Source of the DNA: a virus | Virus record (IMG/VR): IMGVR_UViG_3300042541_000569 | Location: 1 to 38,133 of that record | Length of the DNA: 38,133 nt | Strand: one strand, 5' to 3' | Shown here: one piece after another, positions 22,550 to 29,416 of the stretch | Numbering within the stretch: the first letter of the stretch is position 1 | Layout of the letters: each line of letters opens with the position of its first letter | Position numbers and translations under genes: made by a program | The notes under the pieces: generated by a model | The model's input: the letters and a program-made list of their open reading frames with translations, nothing else | Database searches by the model: none | What the model was told of the DNA's origin: nothing

Positions 22550-23369
22550 ATCAATTCAAGATTATCACGCCAACGTTGCGATCTCACACTCGAAGCTAGA
22601 GTGTTACCGCCGCAGGCCCGCGCTCTACTTTAAGAAGTATATCGCAAAGACGTTGGCTCAACCAGAAGAGTCCACGGCGTTCCGATTAGGCAGCGCGGTA
22701 CATTGCGCCGTGCTCGAGGAGAAGGAGTTTGCAGCGCGCTATATTCAGAAACCTGATCTCGAACGGCGCACGAAAGAAGGCAAAGCGGCATACGCAGAGT
22801 TCGCAGCGCAGCACGAAGGCAAGACGCTACTCGATGCCGAGGAACTGGCGCAAGTGATAGCGATGCGTGAAGCGGTAGCGGCACATCCTATTGCCTCGCA
22901 GTTACTCGCGGACGGATTACCAGAAACGACATGGCGCAAGCAGCAGAACAACGCACTTGGCGCGCTGCAATGTCGCACGGACTGGTTCAGCTCGCTCGGT
23001 TGCGAGATGACAAACGGCGAGCCGTACGTGGTGGACATCAAGACGGTCGAGAGTCTGGACAGCGACGCCTTCCGAAACTTTGAGCGTGCTGCGTTTTCCT
23101 ACGGCTACCATCGACAGGCAGGGTTTTATTTGCCGCTCATCAACGAAGTGTTCAAGTGGTCGGTCTCGCGGATGTATTACGTGGCCGTCGAAAAGGCAGA
23201 ACCGTACGGGTGCGCGGTATATAAATTATCCGACGACGCAATCGCTCGCGGACAGGACGAGAACATCGCCGATTTAATTCGCCTCAAGCGAAGCATCGAG
23301 GAAAACAACTGGCCGAACATCGAGCCAGTCCTGCACGAACTCTCATTGCCAGCGTGGTACAAATCATGA
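22542..23369 (+). CDS. RecE/exonuclease VIII-like PD-(D/E)XK nuclease
   Basis: The 275-residue protein has the RecE/DUF3799-type core: AISHSKLECYRRRPALYFKK near the N-terminus, FRLGSAVHCAVLE (47-59) with His54, CRTDW (Asp147), VVDIKT (Asp165-Ile-Lys167), and YGYHRQAGFYL. These are the nuclease motifs I (H), II (D), III (DxK) and the Q/Y motif. It should chew one strand of double-stranded DNA ends for RecT. A GGAGG (22528) sets the start. Its Cys content is not exceptional. Confidence 0.85.
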   Translation: MNESIQDYHANVAISHSKLECYRRRPALYFKKYIAKTLAQPEESTAFRLGSAVHCAVLEEKEFAARYIQKPDLERRTKEGKAAYAEFAAQHEGKTLLDAEELAQVIAMREAVAAHPIASQLLADGLPETTWRKQQNNALGALQCRTDWFSSLGCEMTNGEPYVVDIKTVESLDSDAFRNFERAAFSYGYHRQAGFYLPLINEVFKWSVSRMYYVAVEKAEPYGCAVYKLSDDAIARGQDENIADLIRLKRSIEENNWPNIEPVLHELSLPAWYKS

Positions 23370-23584
23370 TCACTACACTCGCAGTAACCGCGCTTTGCTT
23401 AGTCGCCATCGTGCTCGCCTACTTTGTTGGGCGCGCCGACGGCATCGTGCGAGGCCGCAACGAACAGTGGGTCGATGATTACTTCGACAACCTTAAAAAC
23501 CTGCGCTCGCTCAGAGATGAGCTGGGCAGATTCAAGAACAAGAAACCAACCAAACAACCAAACAATGATTCGCTCACGCCATGA
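23366..23584 (+). CDS. Small membrane-anchored protein, 72 aa
   Basis: I chose the ATG at 23366, overlapping the exonuclease stop (ATGA), rather than the GTG at 23354. The N-terminal helix (TTLAVTALCLVAIVLAYFVG) is a membrane anchor, then a charged coiled coil (DDYFDNLKNLRSLRDELGRF) and a Lys/Pro/Asn tail. It could tether a partner to the membrane or be a lysis-associated i-spanin-like protein, although it lies outside the lysis block. Confidence 0.6.
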   Translation: MITTLAVTALCLVAIVLAYFVGRADGIVRGRNEQWVDDYFDNLKNLRSLRDELGRFKNKKPTKQPNNDSLTP

Positions 23585-23777
23585 ACAAGATAAACTCAAC
23601 GCAGAAATTGACCGACGACTCATCGAGTTTCAGTCACCAAAGGAAATTGCCATGAACATCGAAACCTCGGAACAAAACGTATTCCGTCGCGCGATTATGC
23701 TCGGGCTGATCGCACATCGCATCACGCAAGAGGAGCGCGACCATCTACTCGTGCGACGGAAGGAGGTTACAAAATGA
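23565..23777 (+). CDS. Small HTH-like protein, 70 aa
   Basis: I start at ATG 23565 after an A-rich leader (accaaacaaccaaacaATG), not at upstream Met codons that lie within the previous gene's out-of-frame sequence. Residues ~18-45 (EFQSPKEIAMNIETSEQNVF) read as a helix-turn-helix. The C-terminus is charged (EERDHLLVRRKEVTK). It may be a small regulator. The first 20 bases overlap the previous gene. Confidence 0.55.
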   Translation: MIRSRHEQDKLNAEIDRRLIEFQSPKEIAMNIETSEQNVFRRAIMLGLIAHRITQEERDHLLVRRKEVTK

Positions 23778-24016
23778 GACAGACTCAAATCAAAAACGGT
23801 GGTCTAGCGTTTCCGCATTTCCAATTTACGGAAAATGGAAAAATAGAACTATGTCCGCAAGGAGGTATGACCTTGCGCGACTACTTCGCGGGTCAGGCGT
23901 TGGCTGGATTTTGCGCTGCTCCGCATGACCTACGAAACAAAAATGACGAGACCATGGCTAAGGGTGCTTTTGAGGCCGCCGACGCAATGCTCGCCGAACG
24001 AAAGTATAGCAAATGA
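23774..24016 (+). CDS. Conserved small phage protein, 80 aa
   Basis: A strong Shine-Dalgarno motif (aaggaggttacaaaATG) marks this start. The C-terminal part has GGMTLRDYFAGQALAGF and ADAMLAERK. This 'GMTLRDYFAAxAL' pattern is very common in small proteins of phage replication regions and has no known function. It overlaps the resolvase gene by four bases. Confidence 0.7.
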   Translation: MRQTQIKNGGLAFPHFQFTENGKIELCPQGGMTLRDYFAGQALAGFCAAPHDLRNKNDETMAKGAFEAADAMLAERKYSK

Positions 24017-24468
24017 CCTTCTTCATTCACGGCGACCCAAAAGGCCAGCCACGCCCAAGAGCCTTCGCCCGCAAGATGGGCGGAAAATATGTCGCGCGTG
24101 TTTATGATTCGGACGTGGCCGACGAGTGGAAGCGCGCGGTTAATGTTGCACTTGTTAAGGCGATCAACGAGCAAAAGCCGATCTTCAACGCTGAAGGCAC
24201 CTTTGAAGTCGTGGCGTCTTTCTGGATGCGGCGACCCAAATCACATTTCAACGCGGGCGGCTTCGTAAAGCTCAACGCTCCGGTGCGACACGGTCAAAAG
24301 CCTGACGCCGACAATCTGGTCAAACTGGTGCTCGATCGCATCACGCAGCATCAAGGCATCTGGCGCGATGATTCGCAGGTGGCGTATCTGACCGTTGCGA
24401 AATACTGGGCAGGCAGGGACGAGGACGTCGGCTGCAATATAACCGTGCAACTGCTCACGCAAAATTAA
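24013..24468 (+). CDS. rusA: RusA-like Holliday junction resolvase
   Basis: The 151-residue protein has GDPKGQPRPRAFAR at the N-terminus and the RusA core KPDADNLVKLVLD (96-108) with Asp98 and Asp100, plus WRDDSQV (Asp119, Asp120), which together make the metal-binding active site. It resolves four-way junctions arising during recombination and replication, and can debranch DNA before packaging. It is followed after five bases by the replication gene. Confidence 0.85.
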   Translation: MTFFIHGDPKGQPRPRAFARKMGGKYVARVYDSDVADEWKRAVNVALVKAINEQKPIFNAEGTFEVVASFWMRRPKSHFNAGGFVKLNAPVRHGQKPDADNLVKLVLDRITQHQGIWRDDSQVAYLTVAKYWAGRDEDVGCNITVQLLTQN

Positions 24469-24473
24469 ACACA

Positions 24474-25376
24474 ATGAACTGGATAAACATACAGACCAGC
24501 ACGCTGCGCTCGCCGCAGTTTATAGGCTCCGACCCGATTGCTCGCGGAACTTGGATTTCTGTGCTTGGCTACTGCTACGAGCAAGAAAACGGAGGACTGA
24601 TCGCAAACTGCAAGGGCTGGAAAGATCGTCAGTGGCAGCAGATTTGCGGCGTCACTCGCAATGAGATCGACGGCGCGACGTGGCTAATGCAATGGCAGGA
24701 TAATGATTTGATCGTCTGGAATTACCCTCACGAAACTGAGGGCGAAATCAAACGTAAGCGCGAGTCTGGTCGCAAGGGCGGCCAAGCACGAACCCAAGCC
24801 AAGATCGAAGCAGCAAAGGCTAACGGAGCGAAGCATAACCCAAGCACAACCCAAGCACAACCCAAGCAGGGACCCAACGGAATAGAAAAGAAAGGAAAAG
24901 AAAAGGAAGCAGAGAGCGGTGCTGGAGCCCCGCCGCCCGATCTTCCTTTAGATGGTTTGTTTGACGAACCTGAGAAGCCTCAAAAGCAACCCAAGCAGAC
25001 CGACGCGGAATGGCTGGCCGAACTTACGACCTCCTCAGCTTATCGAGGCATCGACGTTCGACGCGAGCACGCAAAAGCCATAGTCTGGGCTGCGGCTAAC
25101 AAGAAAACCATGAGTCGGCGTCGTTTCTTGAACTGGATAAACCGATGCGAAACCGCAATGGCACCTCAAATGACCCGCGCGTTCGTTTCAACAGCATCTG
25201 TGCCTGAACCTAACGGCTGGCGCGCATGGATCAACGAAAATGCTCCAGAATCGGTTTATGCGCGAGGCGGCACGCGCGAAGGCGAGCAATGGAACGTCCT
25301 AGACCGTACGACGCAAGACTGGCTTACGAAGCAGACCGCGCGAGCGGAACAATTTCAGCACAGAAAACAAAACTAA
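24474..25376 (+). CDS. Replication initiator / replisome organiser-like protein
   Basis: The 300-residue protein begins with a winged-helix-like domain (MNWINIQTSTLRSPQF, WISVLGYCYEQENGG, and WKDRQWQQICGVTRNEID) as in O-like or DnaD-like phage initiators. A basic Gln/Lys/Pro-rich linker (~95-160) follows, then a C-terminal helical domain with ETAMAPQM and GWRAWINEN that may bind a helicase loader. The linker DNA holds five copies of AACCCAAGC (see iterons), as the lambda O gene holds its origin. I see no helicase or primase motifs, so the phage probably borrows the host replisome. Confidence 0.6.
   Translation: MNWINIQTSTLRSPQFIGSDPIARGTWISVLGYCYEQENGGLIANCKGWKDRQWQQICGVTRNEIDGATWLMQWQDNDLIVWNYPHETEGEIKRKRESGRKGGQARTQAKIEAAKANGAKHNPSTTQAQPKQGPNGIEKKGKEKEAESGAGAPPPDLPLDGLFDEPEKPQKQPKQTDAEWLAELTTSSAYRGIDVRREHAKAIVWAAANKKTMSRRRFLNWINRCETAMAPQMTRAFVSTASVPEPNGWRAWINENAPESVYARGGTREGEQWNVLDRTTQDWLTKQTARAEQFQHRKQN
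24791..24996 (+). repeat. Iteron-like repeats AACCCAAGC: candidate origin
   Basis: Exact copies of AACCCAAGC start at 24791, 24837, 24848, 24859 and 24988. The middle three are spaced 11 bp apart, about one helical turn, and lie in three different codon phases, so protein repetition does not explain them. They are followed at 24881-24917 by a purine-only stretch on the + strand (A/G rich). This copies the plan of the lambda origin: initiator-binding iterons followed by an A-rich unwinding region, inside the initiator gene. Function is inferred. Confidence 0.6.
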
Positions 25377-25377
25377 C

Positions 25378-25956
25378 ATGAAATCAGAACGAGAAAACAA
25401 CTCAGAACAGGATATGCTTCGTGCCTCGTATCAATACGCGGCGCGCAAAAGGACTGACATCAACGAGCATTTGCCTATGCTATCTTTCCTCGCGCAGCAA
25501 TGCGATCACGTGACCGAGTTCGGAGTAAGAACAGGCGAGAGCACGCTTGCGTTCCTGCACGGAATGCGTGGCAAGCACGACGCGAGGCTTCGCTCCTACG
25601 ACATCAACGACGATTACGGCGTGCGTCAGGCTTTTGCCGGTCTTACCAAAATCGACTGGGTTTTTGTAACGGCGAGCACGCTCACGATTCCAAAGATCGA
25701 GCCAACCGATTTGCTGTTCATCGACACGCTGCACAATTTCACGCAGGTCTCGCAGGAACTCGCCCTGCACGGCGATCAAGCGAAACGTTGGATTGCGTTT
25801 CATGACACCGAGACGTTCGGCAACGTCGGAGACGATAGCGATGAAGGAATCAACAACGCTATTAGACAGTTTATGAACGTGCGACCTGACTGGCGCGAAG
25901 TATATCACACGCATCTAAACAACGGGCTGACGGTCATCGAGCGAGAAAGTGTTTGA
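25378..25956 (+). CDS. SAM-dependent methyltransferase-like protein (family 24 type)
   Basis: The 192-residue protein has a Rossmann-like motif I (VTEFGVRTGESTLAFL, 45-60), a following acidic strand (LRSYDIN), and TDLLFIDTLHNFTQVSQEL (110-128) with the D-x-xH pattern of methyltransferase-24/cephalosporin-hydroxylase-like enzymes. WIAFHDTETFG follows. Such phage enzymes usually modify sugars or small molecules. It has no PC motif, so it is not a cytosine-5 methyltransferase, and no DPPY/NPPY, so it is not an amino-type DNA methylase. Target unknown. Confidence 0.6.
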   Translation: MKSERENNSEQDMLRASYQYAARKRTDINEHLPMLSFLAQQCDHVTEFGVRTGESTLAFLHGMRGKHDARLRSYDINDDYGVRQAFAGLTKIDWVFVTASTLTIPKIEPTDLLFIDTLHNFTQVSQELALHGDQAKRWIAFHDTETFGNVGDDSDEGINNAIRQFMNVRPDWREVYHTHLNNGLTVIERESV

Positions 25957-25986
25957 CAACAGCGCGCGAACGTCAAAGCCGATTGC

Positions 25987-26124
25987 GTGGCCAAGACACT
26001 ACCAACAAAACCAAAACTCATTTCGGCTCATGCGTGGGCTAAACACCACAAGTTGTCCGCGCAAGGCCCGAAGAAAAAACAAAAACGCAAATGCCCGACA
26101 ACCGAGATCACGAACTGGAACTAA
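25987..26124 (+). CDS. Possible small basic protein, 45 aa (GTG start)
   Basis: Between the methyltransferase stop and the gene at 26091 the same frame reopens at GTG 25987 and encodes VAKTLPTKPKLISAHAWAKH followed by a Lys-rich run ending ITNWN. It overlaps the next gene by 34 bases. The basic, aromatic sequence could bind DNA. No ribosome binding site is seen and the length is short, so it is uncertain. Confidence 0.3.
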   Translation: MAKTLPTKPKLISAHAWAKHHKLSAQGPKKKQKRKCPTTEITNWN

Positions 26125-26360
26125 AAGAACTCGAAGCGTTACGCTTCTCCGCTCGCGCTGCACGCGCGATCACCACGCTAGAGGTTCAGCGCAAAGTTAT
26201 AACGCGTGAATATGGTGAGAGGATTAAAAAGATCAGGGCAGTCATTATGCTGCTGCAACAGCGAGAAAGCATGGGTCAGCTCAGCATCGACGGAATGGAC
26301 GCTATCGAGATCACGCCAGAACTAAAGAAGCTCATTTACAATCCTGTCGGTAATCTGTGA
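26091..26360 (+). CDS. Hypothetical helical protein, 89 aa
   Basis: It starts after an A-rich leader (aagaaaaaacaaaaacgcaaATG) without a Shine-Dalgarno motif. The first ~65 residues are one charged coiled-coil helix (ELELKELEALRFSARAARAI); the end is a short strand block (MDAIEITPELKKLIYN). No family is recognised. It overlaps the next gene (GTGA at 26357), so translation is likely coupled. Confidence 0.65.
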   Translation: MPDNRDHELELKELEALRFSARAARAITTLEVQRKVITREYGERIKKIRAVIMLLQQRESMGQLSIDGMDAIEITPELKKLIYNPVGNL

Positions 26361-26779
26361 TCACTTACACGATCAACCGTCAGCCTGTTTACAGCGCAGT
26401 TTATGACGGCGCAAGCGACTCGGCTAAACTGACGTCAGAGATCATGGAGAGATTGGTTGAGATCGACGAGTGCAAGCTGCGCGACGCTGCTGACCTATGC
26501 CGACGGCTCGGCACTCTTGCTGACTTGGCTCCAGTCATGTTTATCACCGTGCTTAAGGTTGGTTCTGGTGACGTTAATGCTTTAGCCAGATCATTCTCAC
26601 AGATGGCAGAAACAACAGGCAGGACTCGTCAGGCTTTGCACTACGAGTTCATTGCCGAGATGGAGAAAGTTTCGGTGGTGTTTCCTCAGCTTGCTGCGCT
26701 GATGCTGGACTATCGGCAGTCTATCGACCACCATGAGGACGCGAGGAGCGATGCAGACGGTTTGAAGGATGGGTCATGA
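26357..26779 (+). CDS. Hypothetical protein with HTH-like motif, 140 aa
   Basis: The start is GTG 26357, overlapping the previous stop. The first ~40 residues are beta-rich (YTINRQPVYSAVYDG). A helical part follows, with ARSFSQMAETTGRTRQALHYEF (~82-103), which looks like a helix-turn-helix. The end is acidic. It may be a transcriptional regulator at the end of the early operon, which stops at the non-coding region after it. Confidence 0.55.
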   Translation: MITYTINRQPVYSAVYDGASDSAKLTSEIMERLVEIDECKLRDAADLCRRLGTLADLAPVMFITVLKVGSGDVNALARSFSQMAETTGRTRQALHYEFIAEMEKVSVVFPQLAALMLDYRQSIDHHEDARSDADGLKDGS

Positions 26780-26913
26780 AAATATACCTCAACCATTGTC
26801 CAGAAGTGCTCACAGAAGGCCGTTCTATGCTGTTTTTAAGGCATTTGACATCAAATAGGGCCCATGGGGGTGGGCGGGGGGGCAAAGTGAGCTTTCTGCG
26901 TTTAAATCAGTAG
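26776..26913 (+). CDS. Possible small protein, 45 aa
   Basis: ATG 26776 overlaps the previous TGA (ATGA) and gives MKIYLNHCPEVLTEGRSMLF, then a Gly/Arg-rich middle encoded by the G-run at 26866. The coupling position argues for it, but the Gly-run may simply reflect a DNA element. If it is not a gene, the region 26780-26977 is non-coding. Confidence 0.3.
   Translation: MKIYLNHCPEVLTEGRSMLFLRHLTSNRAHGGGRGGKVSFLRLNQ
26866..26882 (+). other. G-quadruplex-capable tract
   Basis: GGGGGTGGGCGGGGGGG has enough G-runs for a quadruplex on the + strand and is preceded by overlapping palindromes GGGCCC and CCCATGGG (26858-26868). It stands in the longest gene-poor gap upstream of the packaging region. 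It could be a transcription or replication block, a termination element or part of a cos/pac region. None of these is proved. Confidence 0.45.
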
Positions 26914-26977
26914 CGGGTTAAGCGACCTCATCACAAAAAACCCATTCCGTTTTCTTTAACAACCAAACAAAAAAATT

Positions 26978-27637
26978 ATGAGTAAACAAATAGTCGCAGA
27001 TTCGATACCAGTGTTTTGCGCGCATTCAGCCATCGTTGATGTCGCAACTCTTGTTCCTAATCCAAGGAATCCAAATAAACACCCTGATTCACAAATTGAT
27101 ATTTTGTCGCGAGTTATAAAAGCTCAAGGCTGGCGATCTCCTATCGTCGTCTCTTCGCGAAGCGGATTTGTGGTTAAAGGTCATGGCCGATTGCAAGCCG
27201 CAATGCGTCTCGGCGTAAAAAGTGTACCTGTCGATACACAAAAATATGAGACAGAAGCTATGGAATGGGCGGATTTGATTGCCGACAATCGCATTGCCGA
27301 ACTATCTGAAATTCAAAACGATGATTTGAAAAACTTGATGAAAGATTTGGAATCAGCGAACTTTGATTTGGAGTTAACTGGTTACACAGCATCAGATTTA
27401 GATAGTTGGCTCAAAGAAGATTTGATCATGGCTGGTAAAGAACAAGGCGCGACTCCAGCAGAATCACTTGAGGATTACGAAAACTCAACAGTTCGCCAAA
27501 TTGTTTTAATCATGGATGTTCAAGAGTTTGAAGAAATCATGTTGAAACTTGATACTATCAAAAAGAAACATGAATTAGATAATAACACTCTAGCGGCAAT
27601 GACTGCTATTCGCGAACATGCAAACACTTGTAATTGA
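26978..27637 (+). CDS. ParB-like nuclease-fold protein
   Basis: The 219-residue protein has the ParB N-terminal domain: VPNPRNPNKHPDSQIDILS, GWRSPIVVS and the signature VVKGHGRLQAAMRLG (66-80), then PVDTQKYETEAMEWADLIADN with typical 'NRIAELSE' end. The C-terminal part has no helix-turn-helix that I recognise. In phages this domain is often paired with DNA-modification enzymes. Here the next gene encodes a TET/JBP-like dioxygenase, followed by a glycosyltransferase. It starts an AT-rich island. The leader aacaaccaaacaaaaaaattATG has no Shine-Dalgarno motif. Its stop lies inside the next gene (20-base overlap). Confidence 0.8.
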   Translation: MSKQIVADSIPVFCAHSAIVDVATLVPNPRNPNKHPDSQIDILSRVIKAQGWRSPIVVSSRSGFVVKGHGRLQAAMRLGVKSVPVDTQKYETEAMEWADLIADNRIAELSEIQNDDLKNLMKDLESANFDLELTGYTASDLDSWLKEDLIMAGKEQGATPAESLEDYENSTVRQIVLIMDVQEFEEIMLKLDTIKKKHELDNNTLAAMTAIREHANTCN

Positions 27638-28451
27638 AAAAAAGAAAATTGATTTAAAGAAATTCATTCAGAAAAGAGCAGCAGAGAATGATTGTTCTGT
27701 TCTTTTGAAAGATGAGTTTAAGCTAGTTGATAAAGAAACGAACCGACTCGTTTGCGTATACATAAAACCAACTGAAGATGAACAAACATTTTCAACGATT
27801 TTTGATACGTGCCTGAACGTAAAGTACACCGAAAGCATCAGAACTTCTGGATTGAAAACTACCAGTCGGATTTTTGGTTACAATCCCAGAAATGCTATCA
27901 GAAAAGATTTTTGTTCTGCCACTTCTCTGGCTACCGAAAATCCAGAAATGCACGCCAGACTTATCAAAGGCGGTGCGCTGGCTGCGAAATATTATGCCTT
28001 AACCAACAAAGAACTCTACGAAGAGCATCTGAAAACAACCAAAGAGAAAATAGTTTCAGATTACAGATTCACAGATGTTCCTTTTACTTCTGGAATCATA
28101 AATGATAACAATCCTTTGTGCTATCATTTTGATTCTGGAAATTTTAAGAACGTCTGGTCGGCTATGATCGTTTTGAAACACAACATTGGCGGCGGATATT
28201 TATCTATGCCGGAGTACGATATTAACTGCGAGGTTTCCGACCGATCTATTTTTTATTTTGATGGGCAAAACATTTTGCATGGAGTTACTCCTATTTCAAA
28301 ACTTGCTCCAGATTCTCGCAGGTTTTCAATTGTTTACTACAGTTTGAAATCTATGTGGAATTGTCAGCCATTGAGAGAAGAAGTAGCGAGGGCGAGAATG
28401 CGTAGAGAAGAAGTTGAAATGCGCAGATTCAAAGGGGAAAAAGTTAAATGA
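27618..28451 (+). CDS. TET/JBP-like 2-oxoglutarate/Fe(II) dioxygenase
   Basis: The 277-residue protein shows the oxygenase core at the C-terminal half: YHFDSGNF (HxD iron ligands His170, Asp172), SAMIVLKHNIGGGYLSMPEY, FYFDGQNILHGVTP (distal His221), and RRFSIVYYSLKSMW (Arg for 2-oxoglutarate, 234/235). The N-terminal part has SRIFGYNPRNAIRKDFC (83-99), as in phage TET/JBP-type proteins. The family hydroxylates methyl groups on bases: 5-methylcytosine (TET) or thymine (JBP). The order ParB, dioxygenase, GT with overlaps suggests a single function. I am sure of a double-stranded-beta-helix dioxygenase and fairly sure of the TET/JBP branch. It overlaps the next gene by four bases. AT-rich (~30-40% G+C by eye). 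Confidence 0.75.
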   Translation: MQTLVIEKKKIDLKKFIQKRAAENDCSVLLKDEFKLVDKETNRLVCVYIKPTEDEQTFSTIFDTCLNVKYTESIRTSGLKTTSRIFGYNPRNAIRKDFCSATSLATENPEMHARLIKGGALAAKYYALTNKELYEEHLKTTKEKIVSDYRFTDVPFTSGIINDNNPLCYHFDSGNFKNVWSAMIVLKHNIGGGYLSMPEYDINCEVSDRSIFYFDGQNILHGVTPISKLAPDSRRFSIVYYSLKSMWNCQPLREEVARARMRREEVEMRRFKGEKVK

Positions 28452-29416
28452 AAATAAATCTTTTATATTTAGCCGAACCAAAATTTGGCGGATGGGTTAG
28501 TTTTACTGAACACCTTTTTTTGTGTTTAAAAAAATCTGGTCACGACGTTTCTTTATTTGGAGTATCTCAAAAATTTAATACAGAAGTTTCATTGTTTTCT
28601 GGAAGCGTCGGTATTCAAAAAATTCCCATTCAATCTATTTTTGAATTAAACGGTTTCATGCTAGTTACAGCATTAGATAAATCAAATGTTCAAAACGCTG
28701 AAATTCTTTTGAAAAGAAAAGTTGGTTACGTTGTTCACGACCCAACTGAATTAACAGAAGACAGAATAAATTTTTATAGAAAATCACATAAAGTTTTTGG
28801 AATCAGAAAAAATATGATTCCTGTTTTATCTGATAACGGAATCAATGCATCTTATCTTCCGCATCCTTATTGTTCTGTTAATCCGAAAAGAAAAGTTTCG
28901 TTTAATGCTGTTGCATATTCTCGTTTGGATTGGGACAAGCACACCGACATAATTGCAGAAGCAAATTCTATTCTTCCGAGAGATAAGCGATGCCGTATTT
29001 ACGGAGCAGAAAACTCTATGTACACATTTCACAAACTTTCGAAAAGGTTTCCTGATTGGAAGAATAATTATTTTGGCAAATTCCCTAAGGCAACTGGCGC
29101 GGGAGCAATCCTTGCTTCAAATGCAAATTGGGCAGTTGATATGTCTGTTATCAAAAACGATGGAAGCGGATCTCAGTATACTTTTTTAGAAGCTTGGGAT
29201 GCTGGCAGCGGTCTCGTTTTAAATAATAAGTGGACGAAAGATAACACCGGAGAAATGAAAAGCGGAGTTAACTGCATTTCTATTGAGAACGGTTCGTCTC
29301 TTGCTGCGATACTTTTAACAGAACCTCCAAAATCTATTATTGAAAACGGAAAAACATCTTTACTGCACCACGAACACAATAGTGTTAATGAAGCATTCGT
29401 TAATGGACTTATTTAA
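28448..29416 (+). CDS. GT-B glycosyltransferase (family 4-like)
   Basis: The 322-residue protein has the GT-B layout: an N-terminal Rossmann half (INLLYLAEPKFGGWVSFTEH) and a C-terminal half with AYSRLDWDKHTDIIAEAN (Arg159, Lys164) and DGSGSQYTFLEAWDAGSG (238-255), the donor-binding Glu248 motif seen in GT4 enzymes. It could add a sugar to the hydroxyl made by the upstream dioxygenase. That target is inferred from neighbourhood; a surface glycan is possible. It overlaps the dioxygenase (ATGA) and its stop abuts the terminase gene. About 30% G+C in 28441-28500. Confidence 0.75.
   Translation: MKINLLYLAEPKFGGWVSFTEHLFLCLKKSGHDVSLFGVSQKFNTEVSLFSGSVGIQKIPIQSIFELNGFMLVTALDKSNVQNAEILLKRKVGYVVHDPTELTEDRINFYRKSHKVFGIRKNMIPVLSDNGINASYLPHPYCSVNPKRKVSFNAVAYSRLDWDKHTDIIAEANSILPRDKRCRIYGAENSMYTFHKLSKRFPDWKNNYFGKFPKATGAGAILASNANWAVDMSVIKNDGSGSQYTFLEAWDAGSGLVLNNKWTKDNTGEMKSGVNCISIENGSSLAAILLTEPPKSIIENGKTSLLHHEHNSVNEAFVNGLI

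Noticed and set aside
24837-24867. CRISPR-like short repeats
   Set aside because: Nine-base units with two-base spacers inside a gene do not make a CRISPR array; iterons fit better.
25378-25956. Methyltransferase as a DNA cytosine or adenine methylase for the modification cassette
   Set aside because: No PC, ENV or (D/N)PP(Y/F) motifs; the sequence resembles small-molecule or sugar methyltransferases.
25949-26209. 86-codon frame between methyltransferase and 26091
   Set aside because: Composition is Arg/Asn/Thr noise that shadows the better frame starting at 26091.
26846-26880. TTGACA at 26846 as a sigma-70 -35 box
   Set aside because: No TATAAT-like -10 at 16-18 bases; the expected place is the G-run.
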